Below are positions 28,095-37,248 of a stretch of 64,000 bases of DNA, in pieces (position 1 is the first letter of the stretch; every line of letters begins with the position of its first letter). Position numbers and translations under genes: made by a program. Origin of the DNA: Pseudomonas sp. 102515 (GTDB lineage: Bacteria > Pseudomonadota > Gammaproteobacteria > Pseudomonadales > Pseudomonadaceae); contig NZ_JAVHTY010000001.1 of the NCBI RefSeq assembly GCF_031085165.1, positions 186,001 to 250,000 of the forward strand. Reading direction: 5' to 3'. Below the pieces are notes generated by a model. The model did no database searches. It saw only the letters and a program-made list of their open reading frames with translations, and was not told the DNA's origin.

Positions 28095-29549
28095 TTAGGC
28101 CCCGTGGCCGCTGTGTCGCTGTAGCCAGGCTAGAAAACCTACCTTCGCCTCCGCCGTCTTGGCAGGCTTCGTGAGCAATGATCGACTGCTCTCAACGCGG
28201 TAGGCGTGAAGTTTCCCTATGGCTTGGCCGATCTCTGCCCTATCCGCGATACACGCGCGGATGGCCGGTCTGGAGATCGTGAGCAATTGGCAGGTGGTCA
28301 TTGCCGTAAAGCGACCACCGCTTGGGCAATCGTCCAAGACGCTCTGCTCTCCTAGTACCTCAGCCGGTCCCATCCGACCAGCCTCGATAAAGGGACGCTC
28401 AGGACCGTCACCGTCAGGGATCGTCACGCTGACGACGCCAGAGGCTATGATGACCAATTCTTCAGGGACTTCTCCGACATCGAGAATCACGGCGCCCGAC
28501 GACACCTCTCGGACCACGAGTGATTCGACAAAGCGATCCTTTTCAGCCGAAGACAGGCTTCGGAGGACCCTCACCTCATCCAGTAGGCTGCGGGTCCAAG
28601 AAGCCTTGCGGTTGACCTCGCCAGACCACGCAACGCCCGCGGCTTCGAGATGGCGGTAGGCTAGGTCGAACATCTGGTTGCGGACCTTGGCCTTGCGTTC
28701 AAGATCAGTGATGTACCCGCTGGCAACGTATTGCGTGGTCTCCGCGCTAGCGTCCTTCACCGAAGCGCCAGGCGGTGGATCGGTCAAGAGGGCATGAGTA
28801 CCGCGTAACGCACGCTCCAACGCGTCAAGCACTGTTCCGGGACGCACATGATTTGGTATGGACAAGGTGATTGAAACGCCATGCCTATGCGCCGGCCTAC
28901 TGAAATTGGTGATCTTGGCTTTTGCGGCTACTGAGTTAGGAATGACCGCGAGCGCGCCGGAACCGGTAAGTAACTGGGTAGCGCGCCAGTTTATGTCGAG
29001 CACTTTGCCCTCAGCGCCATCAATTGCCACTTGGTCATCCACCTGGTACGGCTTGGTGGCGTTGAGCACAATCCCCGAAAACAAGTCGCTCAGCGTGCTC
29101 TGCAATGCAAGACCGACGATGATCGCCAAAGCGCCAGAAGTCGCGAGCAGACCTTTTACAGGAAGCTCTATCACGTACCCTGCCGCCGCGACCACCGCTG
29201 CTAGAAATGTCAGTGCGCCGACGACATCTTTTAGCAAGCGTCCGTTATGACCGATCCTCCGATCGAGGAGGGCGCCAAGTACCTCGCTAAGCGTGCGGGC
29301 ACCAAGAAGCCACCAAATGATTGCCAACGCGAGCGATGACATATGAAGGGAGGTGTTTTGGGGCCATGGGGCTGCTTGCAGAGGACTGATCCCGCCGTGG
29401 AACAAGATGGCGCTATAGAGTACGAACAGCAGTACTCGTATTCCTACGCGAACTGTCAACGGACGTCGTCTGTTCAACCGCCATACAGAGAGGTCGGTGA
29501 CGAACGCAGTGAAACCTAACGCTATTGTCTCAAGCGGACCGATCAGCAT
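28095..29549 (-). CDS. MscS-family channel with cyclic nucleotide-binding domain
   Basis: A 484-residue membrane protein. About four hydrophobic segments occupy residues 1-150. Then comes the MscS pore and beta domain (ATSGALAIIVGLALQSTLSDLFSGI, DDQVAIDGAEGKVLDINWR, IPNSVAAKAKITNFSRP). A C-terminal cNMP-binding beta-roll spans ~330-450 (VSSGAVILDVGEVPEELVIIASG, GEQSVLDDCPSGG). Such bCNG-type channels are described in bacteria; gating by a nucleotide is inferred from the domain. Confidence 0.85.
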   Translation of the reverse strand: MLIGPLETIALGFTAFVTDLSVWRLNRRRPLTVRVGIRVLLFVLYSAILFHGGISPLQAAPWPQNTSLHMSSLALAIIWWLLGARTLSEVLGALLDRRIGHNGRLLKDVVGALTFLAAVVAAAGYVIELPVKGLLATSGALAIIVGLALQSTLSDLFSGIVLNATKPYQVDDQVAIDGAEGKVLDINWRATQLLTGSGALAVIPNSVAAKAKITNFSRPAHRHGVSITLSIPNHVRPGTVLDALERALRGTHALLTDPPPGASVKDASAETTQYVASGYITDLERKAKVRNQMFDLAYRHLEAAGVAWSGEVNRKASWTRSLLDEVRVLRSLSSAEKDRFVESLVVREVSSGAVILDVGEVPEELVIIASGVVSVTIPDGDGPERPFIEAGRMGPAEVLGEQSVLDDCPSGGRFTAMTTCQLLTISRPAIRACIADRAEIGQAIGKLHAYRVESSRSLLTKPAKTAEAKVGFLAWLQRHSGHGA

Positions 29550-29712
29550 GTTCAGGGACCCTTACGCCTGTAACCTTGGTCAGTACACATTTCGCCCGAA
29601 GGACGCAGCTGCAGTAGCCTCCGGCGTTAGCGAGATGAGCCACATTACAGGAAACCGTAACGCACACTCCATGCGCCCGAACGGCTATCAATGAGTAGGG
29701 ACGCCTTGATGA

Positions 29713-29725
29713 CATACCCCTATAA
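29713..29725 (-). repeat. partial Ter-like motif, left of dif
   Basis: On the - strand TATAGGGGTATGT: it keeps the TATAGGGGT half of the 18-bp repeat but lacks the GG before TAT. It lies about 10 bp before degenerate tus-like copy B, again on the strand opposite to that gene. On its own it would not be significant. Confidence 0.3.
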
Positions 29726-29734
29726 AGACGCTAC

Positions 29735-30046
29735 ATGCGCAGCGAACGCTGCGGGCTCAGCTACACCGCCGAGAAGCCGCCACCGCTATTGCGGCGTGTC
29801 CTGGAAGCTGAAGGATGAACACCAAATAGCATTAGTGCACGATCCTCGCATTCGACGGAGCGCCCCGGCGCATCTCCTTCCCCTAGGCTAGCCACAGCAT
29901 GAGCAACCAGCGGGTGCCGGGGCCACCGTTCGTGAGCCATTGCATGCGTAGGTGAAAAGTAGGGCGCGCAGCTTAGGATACCGCTCGCGTAGACACCCCA
30001 AACTAGGACCTGCGCAAGACACGAACCTGGCGGACGGCCTGTAGCT
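29735..30046 (+). pseudogene. degenerate Tus-like gene, copy B (highly decayed)
   Basis: Recognisable only at nucleotide level against copies A, C and D. Matching segments are GCTACACC-CGAGA near 29756, AGCAACCAGCGGGTGCCGG (29903-29921), GAAAAGTAGGGCGC (29955-29968) and AGGACCTGCGCA near 30006, in the same order and spacing as in copy A. No frame is open across it. It sits between the channel gene and the GntR gene, whose stop codon is only a few bp away. Confidence 0.7.
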
Positions 30047-30051
30047 GAGCT

Positions 30052-30720
30052 TCACAACGTGCGAATGATCGCGCGGCGGAAGTCGTCGATGTGATGATGG
30101 ATGGCGTGTAAGGCTACTTCGCTGTCACGGCTTTCCATGGCAGCGAGGATCTGTAGATGCTCTTCGTAGATGCGTTCGCTATGGTGCATCTCCGACATGG
30201 TCAGGAACCAAAATCGAGCCTGCTTTTCATGCAAGTTGCGAAGTAGCTCGGCGAGTACCCGATTACGCGCGGCCGCCGAAATAGCCAGGTGGAATTGCAG
30301 GTCCACTTCCATCAACCCAGTAACGTCCCGCTGTTTGAGCAGCGCCGGGGTCCGATCGATGATGGTACGCATGGCGCTGAAATCACTTTCCTGCGCGCGT
30401 TCAAGCGCTAACTTTACGCACAGCTGCTCGTTGCAGATCCGCACATCAATCATGTCGAGGACATCGTTGAGCGAGATAGCGGTGACCATCACACCCTTGC
30501 GCGGCAGGATGGTCACCATTCCCTCCATCTCCAGCCTATGCAGGGCCTGATGCACCGGTGTGCGGCCTAATCCTAGCAATTGGGTGAGTTGCGCTTCATT
30601 GATGGCGTCACCCGGACGTAGCTGGCAAGTAATGATGCGCCGCTTGATCTGCTCATAGGCCTGTTCGCGCAGGCTGGCGGCCCCTTTGACAGGACGAGAC
30701 GCGTCGGTGGTATCGAGCAA
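30052..30720 (-). CDS. GntR-family (FCD) transcriptional regulator
   Basis: A 222-residue GntR regulator of the FadR/FCD subfamily. The N-terminal winged HTH is ASLREQAYEQIKRRIITCQLRPGDAI with LLGLGRTPVHQALHRLEMEGMV. The C-terminal helical FCD domain has the metal/ligand histidines (DLQFHLAI, HHHIDDF). It is divergent from the DUF2848-amidase-MFS operon and probably represses it; two near-identical CWGTGATATATCAG sites lie in the shared promoter region. Confidence 0.88.
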   Translation of the reverse strand: MLDTTDASRPVKGAASLREQAYEQIKRRIITCQLRPGDAINEAQLTQLLGLGRTPVHQALHRLEMEGMVTILPRKGVMVTAISLNDVLDMIDVRICNEQLCVKLALERAQESDFSAMRTIIDRTPALLKQRDVTGLMEVDLQFHLAISAAARNRVLAELLRNLHEKQARFWFLTMSEMHHSERIYEEHLQILAAMESRDSEVALHAIHHHIDDFRRAIIRTL

Positions 30721-30743
30721 GGAAGATGTCCTCGAGGCATTGC

Positions 30744-30753
30744 TGATATATCA
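30744..30753. promoter_or_regulatory. GntR-type operator, regulator-proximal
   Basis: The palindrome TGATATATCA, 24 bp upstream of the GntR start. Extended on the - strand it reads CAGTGATATATCAG, matching the copy at 30975 at 13 of 14 positions. Probably mediates autorepression. Confidence 0.65.
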
Positions 30754-30944
30754 CTGTATGAAAAAAGGCTTCATCTGTCGCCCCACGCTTCGCCATGCCT
30801 TGGCCATACCGAGCCAATAGCGTGCAATTCGTGCGCTCAAACGGTGCAGAAAGGTAACAACAAGCATCGGCACGCCTCCCTCGGTTCCGCGAAGGCCTAT
30901 TGCAACCCACTGATCCGTGGCGATTTTTTAGATTGCCAACGAAC

Positions 30945-30959
30945 TGGCACACGCGTTGC
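30945..30959 (+). promoter_or_regulatory. sigma-54 promoter of DUF2848-amidase operon
   Basis: TGGCACACGCGTTGC fits the sigma-54 consensus (TGGCAC-N5-TTGC, GG-N10-GC). Transcription should start near 30971, and the message would run into the operon starting at 31041. Sigma-54 control suits use of an amide as a nitrogen source. Confidence 0.7.
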
Positions 30960-30974
30960 CTACTGAAATCACTG

Positions 30975-30984
30975 TGATATATCA
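30975..30984. promoter_or_regulatory. GntR-type operator at the operon start site
   Basis: The palindrome TGATATATCA within CTGTGATATATCAG. It lies just downstream of the expected sigma-54 start site, a position where a bound repressor would block promoter clearance. Confidence 0.65.
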
Positions 30985-31040
30985 GAAGATCATCAGTAAC
31001 AACCTCTAGCTACCATGCCTCCTCGTCAAAGGATCAAACG

Positions 31041-31718
31041 ATGACTCAACTCAACCTACAAGTGATCGGCCACGGTGAAGTTCGCGTCGATATTGACCAT
31101 CTGATCATCGCCGGGTGGGCCGGCCGCGATAGCGCTGCAGTCGAGCACCACATCGGCGAACTGGAAGCCCTGGGAGTGCGCCGCCCAACCCAAATTCCTT
31201 GCTTTTACCGCGTGGCGGCGAGCCTGCTAAATCCGGCGCCCAGCATCCAGGTGCCCGGAAAGGATTCTTCCGGCGAGACCGAAATCGTACTGATTCCTAG
31301 CCCCGCCGGATTGTTGGTGGGCCTGGGCTCAGACCACACCGACCGCAAGGTCGAAGCCTTTGACGTAACCGTGTCCAAGCAGATGTGTGACAAGCCTATC
31401 GCTACCACTGCCTGGCGCTTTGCCGACGTCGAGGGGCACTGGGATCAGTTGGTAATGCGTACCTGGCGTGATCGCGGCGGCATCCGTGCCCTCTATCAGG
31501 AAGGGCCTGTGACGTCGCTGCTGACGCCTGCCACCTTGCTGGCCAAGCTCAACGACAGCGCCGCCTTGCCGCCCGGTACCGCGATGTTCTGCGGCACCCA
31601 GCCGGTGATAGGCGAGCTGGGATATGGCGAATCCTTCGAGATGGAACTGTTCGATCCAGTGCTTGGCCGCAGCCTGACCCATGCCTACAGCGTCGAGCCA
31701 CTACCGGTAGCGGGGTGA
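31041..31718 (+). CDS. DUF2848-family protein
   Basis: A 225-residue protein of the DUF2848 family, distantly related to fumarylacetoacetate hydrolase-fold proteins (IAGWAGRDSAAVEHHIGELEALGVRRPTQIPCFYRV; GTAMFCGTQPVIGELGYGESFEMEL). Function is unproven. It is the first gene of an operon with an amidase and an MFS transporter; its stop overlaps the possible GTG start of the amidase gene. Likely acts on the product or substrate of that amidase. Confidence 0.82.
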   Translation: MTQLNLQVIGHGEVRVDIDHLIIAGWAGRDSAAVEHHIGELEALGVRRPTQIPCFYRVAASLLNPAPSIQVPGKDSSGETEIVLIPSPAGLLVGLGSDHTDRKVEAFDVTVSKQMCDKPIATTAWRFADVEGHWDQLVMRTWRDRGGIRALYQEGPVTSLLTPATLLAKLNDSAALPPGTAMFCGTQPVIGELGYGESFEMELFDPVLGRSLTHAYSVEPLPVAG

Positions 31719-31723
31719 TTCGG

Positions 31724-33064
31724 ATGAAATCGATCAATGAGTTGGCGCGGGAGCTTGCCCTGGGTTCAACCACCAGTGAGGCGCTGGTAACGCACGCGCT
31801 GGAGCGCATTGAGGCGCACCGCACCGCGGGCGGTCATGGCTACATCAATGTGGACGTCCAGGCGGCGCTGCAGGCCGCACGAGCTAGCGACCAGTCTCGC
31901 GCTGCTGGCTACGTTCCCTCACCTCTGGCCGGTCTGCCGGTGTCGATCAAGGACCTATTCGACGTGCGCGGGCAAATCACGGCCGCCGGCTCCAAGGTGT
32001 TGACTCACGCCGAGCCGGCCAGTAGCGACGCGACCGTCGTGAATCGCCTGCGCGGCGCTGGTGCAATCTTGCTGGGCCGGACCAACATGAGCGAATTCGC
32101 CTTTTCCGGCCTGGGCCTAAATCCCCACTACGGCTCGCCTACCAGCCCGGTGGCCGAAGGGCGTATCGCCGGCGGCTCAAGTTCTGGCGCCGCGGTAAGC
32201 GTGGCCGGGGGTATGGCTGTGGCTGGCCTCGGTACCGATACCGGTGGATCGCTACGCATCCCGGCGGCGTTCTGCGCACTGGTGGGCTTCAAGCCCAGCG
32301 CACAACGAGTGTCGCTCCAGGGCGCTCTGCCCCTGGCCACTAGCCTGGACTCCGTCGGCGCACTCACTGGGACGGTAGCCGACAGCATCCTGCTCGACGA
32401 AATTCTTTCAGGCGAGACGCTCGACACCCGCCCAGCCTCTCTTGCCGGACTGCGCCTCGCAGTAACCCGCGACTTCGTTCTGGATGGCCTGGATGACACC
32501 GTAACTCGCGCCTTCGAACGCAGCTTGGAGCACCTGAGGGATGCCGGGGCGGTGATTAGCTGGTTCGACTTCCCTGAACTTCATCAGCTGCCGACGATAA
32601 ATGCCTCGGGAGGCCTTACCGCTGCTGAGGCCTGGTATCTGCACCGTCAGTGGCTAAGTGGTAGCCAGGCTTCCGACTACGACCCGCGCGTGGCCCAAAG
32701 GATTCGCCGTGGCCAAGCCCTGAGCGCAGCCGACTATCTGCATTTGCAAGCTCAGCGCCACATTATGATTGCCGCCGCTAAATCGCGCCTGGGTGATGCC
32801 GATGCCTGGCTGCTGCCCAGTGTGGCCGTCGTTCCGCCGGTCCTGTCCGCCCTGGAGCAGGACGATGAACAATTCTTCGCTACCAATGGCCTGGTACTGC
32901 GCAATACCAGCGTAATCAACTTTCTCGACGGCTGTGCGTTGAGCCTGCCATGCCACCGCGGCGATGAGTTGCCTGTGGGCCTGTCGATCGCCGGGCTCAA
33001 CCGCCAAGACGCGCGCGTCCTGCAAGTGGCCCGCAGCGTCGAGGCCTTGTTGCGCAGCAGCTGA
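31724..33064 (+). CDS. amidase, amidase-signature family
   Basis: A 446-residue amidase-signature hydrolase. The Ser-cisSer-Lys triad is visible: Lys in LPVSIKDLFDV, and the serines in AGGSSSGAAVSVAGG and TDTGGSLRIPAAFC. It hydrolyses an amide to acid and ammonia. The ATG at 31724 is preferred; a GTG at 31715 overlapping the DUF2848 stop would add three residues. The sigma-54 promoter of the operon is consistent with nitrogen scavenging. Confidence 0.88.
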   Translation: MKSINELARELALGSTTSEALVTHALERIEAHRTAGGHGYINVDVQAALQAARASDQSRAAGYVPSPLAGLPVSIKDLFDVRGQITAAGSKVLTHAEPASSDATVVNRLRGAGAILLGRTNMSEFAFSGLGLNPHYGSPTSPVAEGRIAGGSSSGAAVSVAGGMAVAGLGTDTGGSLRIPAAFCALVGFKPSAQRVSLQGALPLATSLDSVGALTGTVADSILLDEILSGETLDTRPASLAGLRLAVTRDFVLDGLDDTVTRAFERSLEHLRDAGAVISWFDFPELHQLPTINASGGLTAAEAWYLHRQWLSGSQASDYDPRVAQRIRRGQALSAADYLHLQAQRHIMIAAAKSRLGDADAWLLPSVAVVPPVLSALEQDDEQFFATNGLVLRNTSVINFLDGCALSLPCHRGDELPVGLSIAGLNRQDARVLQVARSVEALLRSS

Positions 33065-33170
33065 CGAAATCTAGCGCTCGCAAAGCAACGCGAGCGCTGC
33101 CCTCTTTGAATCCTTGACGCCCCGACGGCCCGCCGGGTCTTCCTCGGCGCCGAATCGATGGAGATGCAGT

Positions 33171-34502
33171 ATGAATCAGAATCCCGTCCTGACCGCCGAT
33201 TCCGAAGGCGCGAACCCGCACAGTACCGCTGCAGCCGCAACCTATCGCAAGATCGCCTGGCGTCTACTGCCTTTCCTCGTATTCCTCTTCGTCCTGGCAT
33301 GGATCGATAGGGTAAACGTCGGCTTCGCCAAACTGGCGATGCTCGATGACTTGGGCTTCAGTGAAGCGGTCTACGGCCTCGGCGCAGGCATTTTCTTCAT
33401 CGGCTACTTCCTCTTCGAGGTGCCGAGCAACCTGCTCCTGGAAAAGATTGGCGCACGGCGTACGTTGGCCCGCATCACAATCCTTTGGGGACTTACCTCG
33501 GTGGCAATGGCCTATGTGGAAAGTCCGATGTCCTTCTACGTCCTGCGCTTTCTGCTGGGTGCGTTCGAAGCTGGCTTCTTTCCAGGCGTGGTGTTGTATC
33601 TCACCTACTGGTTTCCAGCGGCGCAGCGGGCACGCATCAACGGTATGTTCATGACCTCGTTTGCGATCGCCGGGGTGGTAGGCGGTCCTATCGCAGGCTT
33701 CATCATGAGCCGCATGGTAGGGGTCGGCAGTCTGGCCAACTGGCAATGGCTGTTCATCATCGAGGGCATTCCCTCGGTACTGGCCGGTATTGCCGTGTTG
33801 CGCTATTTGCCTGAAAAGCCGGCCCAAGCCAAGTGGCTGACCCAGGCAGAGCGCGATCACGTCAGCCGGGTGATTGCTCAGGAAGATGCCGCCCCGGAAA
33901 AACATAGCGATCTGAAAAGTCTGGTCCGCAATCCCAAGGTATGGCTCTGCGCGCTGGTGTACTTCTGCATTGTCTCGGGCAACGCCACCATCGCTTTCTG
34001 GACCCCCTCGGTGATCAAGTCATTGGGCATCGATAACAACATGACTATCGGACTGCTGGCCGCCATTCCGTTCATTATTGGAACGCTAGCGATGCTCTGG
34101 AACGGCCACCATTCCGACCAAACCGGCGAGCGGCGCGCCCATTGCGCGATCGCTGCGCTCTTGGCCGGTCTGGGCCTGATAGCTACCGGCCTGTGCCTGG
34201 GTAACGCCACCCTGGCGCTGATCGCCCTGACCGTGGCAGCGGCCGGCATCCTGGCTGCCTTCCCCGTGTTTTGGTCAATCCCGGGCGCGTTCCTGGCGGG
34301 TACCGCCGCAGCCGGTGGGATCGCTCTGATCAACTGCATCGGCAATCTGGCGGGCTTCGTCGCGCCCTATATGATCGGTTTCCTACGCACCCTGACCGGC
34401 AGTCTCTCAGCGGGTCTGTATTTCGTAGCAGCTTTGGAGATTCTGGCGGCCGCGATGTTGTTCCTACTGTTCAAGGACGTCAGGGTCGGCAAAAGCACCT
34501 AG
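33171..34502 (+). CDS. MFS transporter, anion:cation symporter type
   Basis: A 443-residue, 12-helix MFS protein of the ACS family (tartrate/phthalate/hydantoin carriers). The N-terminal signature is FLFVLAWIDRVNVGFAKLAM, and EVPSNLLLEKIGARR is loop 2-3. The ATG at 33171 follows TGGAGA; the longer frame has no homology. It is the third gene of the DUF2848-amidase operon and probably imports the amide substrate. Confidence 0.88.
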   Translation: MNQNPVLTADSEGANPHSTAAAATYRKIAWRLLPFLVFLFVLAWIDRVNVGFAKLAMLDDLGFSEAVYGLGAGIFFIGYFLFEVPSNLLLEKIGARRTLARITILWGLTSVAMAYVESPMSFYVLRFLLGAFEAGFFPGVVLYLTYWFPAAQRARINGMFMTSFAIAGVVGGPIAGFIMSRMVGVGSLANWQWLFIIEGIPSVLAGIAVLRYLPEKPAQAKWLTQAERDHVSRVIAQEDAAPEKHSDLKSLVRNPKVWLCALVYFCIVSGNATIAFWTPSVIKSLGIDNNMTIGLLAAIPFIIGTLAMLWNGHHSDQTGERRAHCAIAALLAGLGLIATGLCLGNATLALIALTVAAAGILAAFPVFWSIPGAFLAGTAAAGGIALINCIGNLAGFVAPYMIGFLRTLTGSLSAGLYFVAALEILAAAMLFLLFKDVRVGKST

Positions 34503-34689
34503 TACCGCTTGGCGCGGAGACGTGCGCTCAGCCGACCGGGGGTTCAAACCGGTTGGCTGAGCTCAATCGCGCCAGCGCTATCTTTGCTTTTCACCACTGG
34601 GCAGCAGTAACCAGGCTTGCCACCTCGACATCGGTCTTCGCCGCAAGGCCGACATCCGACATGACGAGCGTCTACTTGCCTCCTAACCA

Positions 34690-35364
34690 ATGTGCAACCG
34701 CTGGCGTTCGCCATCAGCGCCTCCAACCAGACGATCACCGACGGGCTCTGGGCGCTCCAGGTCGCCCTGGGCTACATCCCCGAGGTGCTGCCGCGGCTGT
34801 TGCGGCGAGCCCTGTGCGTCGGCGTCACCACCAAGCAGCTGCAGCGCACCATCCACGCCTTCGACGGCGCGCCGCGGCGGATATCGTTCACCTGGGCTGG
34901 CCACACCACCGGCAACCAGCGGATACCGGTGGCCACCGTGCGCGAGCAGCTGCAGGCGGAGGCCGAGAGTAGGGCGCAGCAGCAAGGGGTCCTCATAGAG
35001 CAGACGCCCGAGTACCAGGATCTTCGCACGAGCGCGAACCTGGCGAATGACCAGTCCTGATCAAGCACAGGGTTGCGGCTCCGCCTCCACACTGCACACT
35101 GCACACTGCACGCTCTGGTTCGGGGGCGCGGCGAGAAGTGGGACGCCATCATCAAGGCCAAGGTTTCGCCGCTGCACTGCTTCGATCGTGCCGCCCGCGG
35201 CCGCCAGCGCGGCGACGTGAAGGCCCGGGCTGAGGTATGGGCAGAGCGGAAACTCTACCTGCCCACCGCGGCCAGCGGATGGATATGGAGGAGGGTGATC
35301 GGGTACCGCTCAAGATCCTTCGACCTATCGGCTGGGCGGCATCACCTACGAGTCGCCGGTCTAG
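34690..35364 (+). pseudogene. degenerate Tus-like gene, copy C
   Basis: Residues matching ~100-210 of the intact Tus-like protein are open from 34692 to 35060 (VTTKQLQRTIHAFDGAPRRI, FTWAGHTTGNQRIPV, TPEYQDLRTSANLAND). Then come a stop and frameshifts. A short tandem of CACACTG units (about 35090-35116) replaces the APHPRCTLW coding segment. The tail with the GDVKARAEVWAE- and LYLP-coding segments is still readable. A deletion removed the LPVFV segment. Confidence 0.85.
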
Positions 35365-35373
35365 CGCCTGGGC

Positions 35374-35637
35374 TCAGATGTGCTTTTCGAGTGAGATAGC
35401 CGTCAGCGTAACGGAGGCAATCCTGGTCGGCCCTGCCGGCATAGGTCTGCCCGGCTCCCTACCTAAATTGGTAAGCGCTGCCATCATCAAAAAAATCACC
35501 GTCACCAAGATCAACAGATCGATCGGGTGCTCCCACCGTCGCATCTGATCAGGCCATCGCTTTCGCAACTGCACCCTCGCAAAGCTCACGACTACTACGA
35601 GCAGCGCGGCCCATTTGATCTCTTGATTCGTCAACAC
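35374..35637 (-). CDS. small predicted membrane protein
   Basis: An 87-residue protein starting with GTG at 35637 behind AAAGGAAG, or 95 residues from an upstream TTG. Two hydrophobic segments are seen (WAALLVVVVSFARV; LLILVTVIFLMMAAL) separated by a basic loop. No family recognised. It lies between two degenerate tus-like copies, in decaying DNA, and may itself be a relic. Confidence 0.4.
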   Translation of the reverse strand: MLTNQEIKWAALLVVVVSFARVQLRKRWPDQMRRWEHPIDLLILVTVIFLMMAALTNLGREPGRPMPAGPTRIASVTLTAISLEKHI

Positions 35638-35864
35638 ACTGGCTTCCTTTCGCTGCTTCAAAGCGCCCCAGATGGCAAATGCGCCCGCTGCAGCAGCGCT
35701 TCGATGAAAATCCGAACGTTTCCGGAGGCGCCGCTTGGTTCCCTAGGGCCCTCCGAGCAAAGCGTACCCACCTGAAGACCTGGCTGCCCAGAGACAACAT
35801 TGCCGAGGCGACCACGGAGGAAAGTGAAGCAGCGGTGCGCCCCTGCACCAGGGGGACCGCGACG

Positions 35865-36548
35865 CTCGTTGCCGGCGCTGCCGACAGCTTCATGCGCAGG
35901 CCAGCGTGCTGCCGCAGGTGTCGGCCATCAATGCGAGTAAGCAGGTGGTCACCGACGAGATCGAGGCGTTTCGCGTCGCCCTCGGCGCCGACGTCACCAC
36001 CAAGCAACTGCAGCGCACCATCCACGCCTTCGACGGTGCGCCGCGGCGGATCAAGTTCACCTGGGGTGGCCACACGATAAGCAACGAGCAGGTACCGGTG
36101 GCCACCGCGCGCGAGCAGCTGCAGGCGCATGACGAGAGTAGGGCGCAGCGGCAGGGATTACCGATCGAGCACACGCCCGATTACCAGGATCTGCGCACGC
36201 TCGCGAAGCTCGCGGACGACAAGGTGCTGATCAAGCACAACCGCACCCGCTGCACGCTCTGGTTCGGGGAGCGCGGCGAGAAGTGGGACGCCATCGTCAA
36301 GGCTAACCTGCCGTTGTGCGTGCCCGCTGGCGACGCAGAAGCACAGGTTTCTGCGCTACGTGACTTCGATCGTGCCGCTTGCAGCCGCCAGCGGGTAATG
36401 TGAAGGCGAGGGCTGGGCGCGCAACCTCTACCTGCCTATCAACAGCCCTCCACCGCAGGAGGACGACCAAGCCGCGCTCCTCACACCCTCAACTGATCGG
36501 ACCGCGGCATCGCCTATGTGGTCAGGGGCGAGCGAGGCGCTCGCTTGA
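35865..36548 (+). pseudogene. degenerate Tus-like gene, copy D
   Basis: A frame open from 35906 to 36403 encodes a Tus-like segment: VTTKQLQRTIHAFDGAPRRIKFTWGGHT, HTPDYQDLRTLAKLADDKVLIKHN, CTLWFGERGEKWDAIVKANLPL, ALRDFDRAA. Relative to copy A it lacks the codons around GYTPEMRPRLLR. A frameshift near 36400 disrupts the C-terminal RNLYLP part, and the N-terminal ~80 residues are absent. Confidence 0.85.
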
Positions 36549-36638
36549 GTGCTTAGCGCCGTAGCCGGAGTTGCATTCCTAAAGAGTCGGATATGTTCTG
36601 CTGAAGCACACAGCTTCCCCCAACTAGCGGACGACTAT

Positions 36639-37023
36639 ATGACCAGCTACAGCTTCAAGAAACGAACCGGGACCGATACCAGCGATCCCGAGTTCGTGCT
36701 TCAGCATTGCGGCAAACCAACACGCATCCAGATCCAGGATCTCTACCGCCTGGGGCGCCGCCTACGCGGTGTCCGTCGATTATCTGGATGATGAGGCCGA
36801 GCCGCACCTCTTCTGGGTGGCACAGTCCATCGCGAGCTTTGCAGAGGCGGCGCGTGTGGCTATCGGCCACTTCGAGGCGGTCCCCCTCGCACGCATTCAA
36901 GCAATTGCGCCAAGTGCGGCGCCTGGGTCGCCTTGGCCGCGGCCTGAAGCACGGAGGGAAGGGCGCATCAGCAGGGCAATCCTGCGGCGTGCTCCAGCAC
37001 CTGTCTGGCGAGAGTCTGCATGA
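36639..37023 (+). pseudogene. frameshifted remnant of unknown gene
   Basis: Two short frames join if one frameshift near 36755 is allowed. The first begins MTSYSFKKRTGTDTSDPEF; the second continues AVSVDYLDDEAEPHLFWVAQ and IASFAEAARVAIGHFEAV. The composition looks coding, but I do not recognise a family. It lies between tus-like copy D and the carboxyltransferase remnant. Confidence 0.35.
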
Positions 37024-37036
37024 TGAGAGATCTCCT

Positions 37037-37070
37037 AAGTGTCAGAAGTATCTGGCAGTTTCTGACACTT
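37037..37070. promoter_or_regulatory. perfect 11-bp inverted repeat
   Basis: AAGTGTCAGAA and its exact complement TTCTGACACTT are separated by 12 bp. No U-tract follows, so it looks more like an operator than a terminator. The cognate regulator is not evident; the region is otherwise decayed. Confidence 0.4.
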
Positions 37071-37089
37071 TCAAGAGAAGGAAGCCTCT

Positions 37090-37248
37090 GTGGTCGGCAC
37101 CGTCATCAGCAGTGACCTGGATCTGATCGGCCAGCTGCAGCCAAACCAGAAAGCGCGGTTCGTCGCCGTGACCCTGGAAGACGCGCTGGCCGCACGGCGT
37201 GTGTACCGGGAACGTCTGCAGCGACTGGAGCAGGTCCTGGCGAGCTAG
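37090..37248 (+). pseudogene. biotin-dependent carboxyltransferase / PxpC C-terminal remnant
   Basis: A 52-codon fragment beginning VVGTVISSDLDLIGQLQPNQ and ending in RRVYRERLQRLEQVLAS. It resembles the C-terminus of 5-oxoprolinase subunit C / allophanate hydrolase subunit 2 proteins (the VISSDLDLLAQL motif). The rest of the ~300-residue protein is missing, so this is a relic beside the dif site. Confidence 0.6.
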
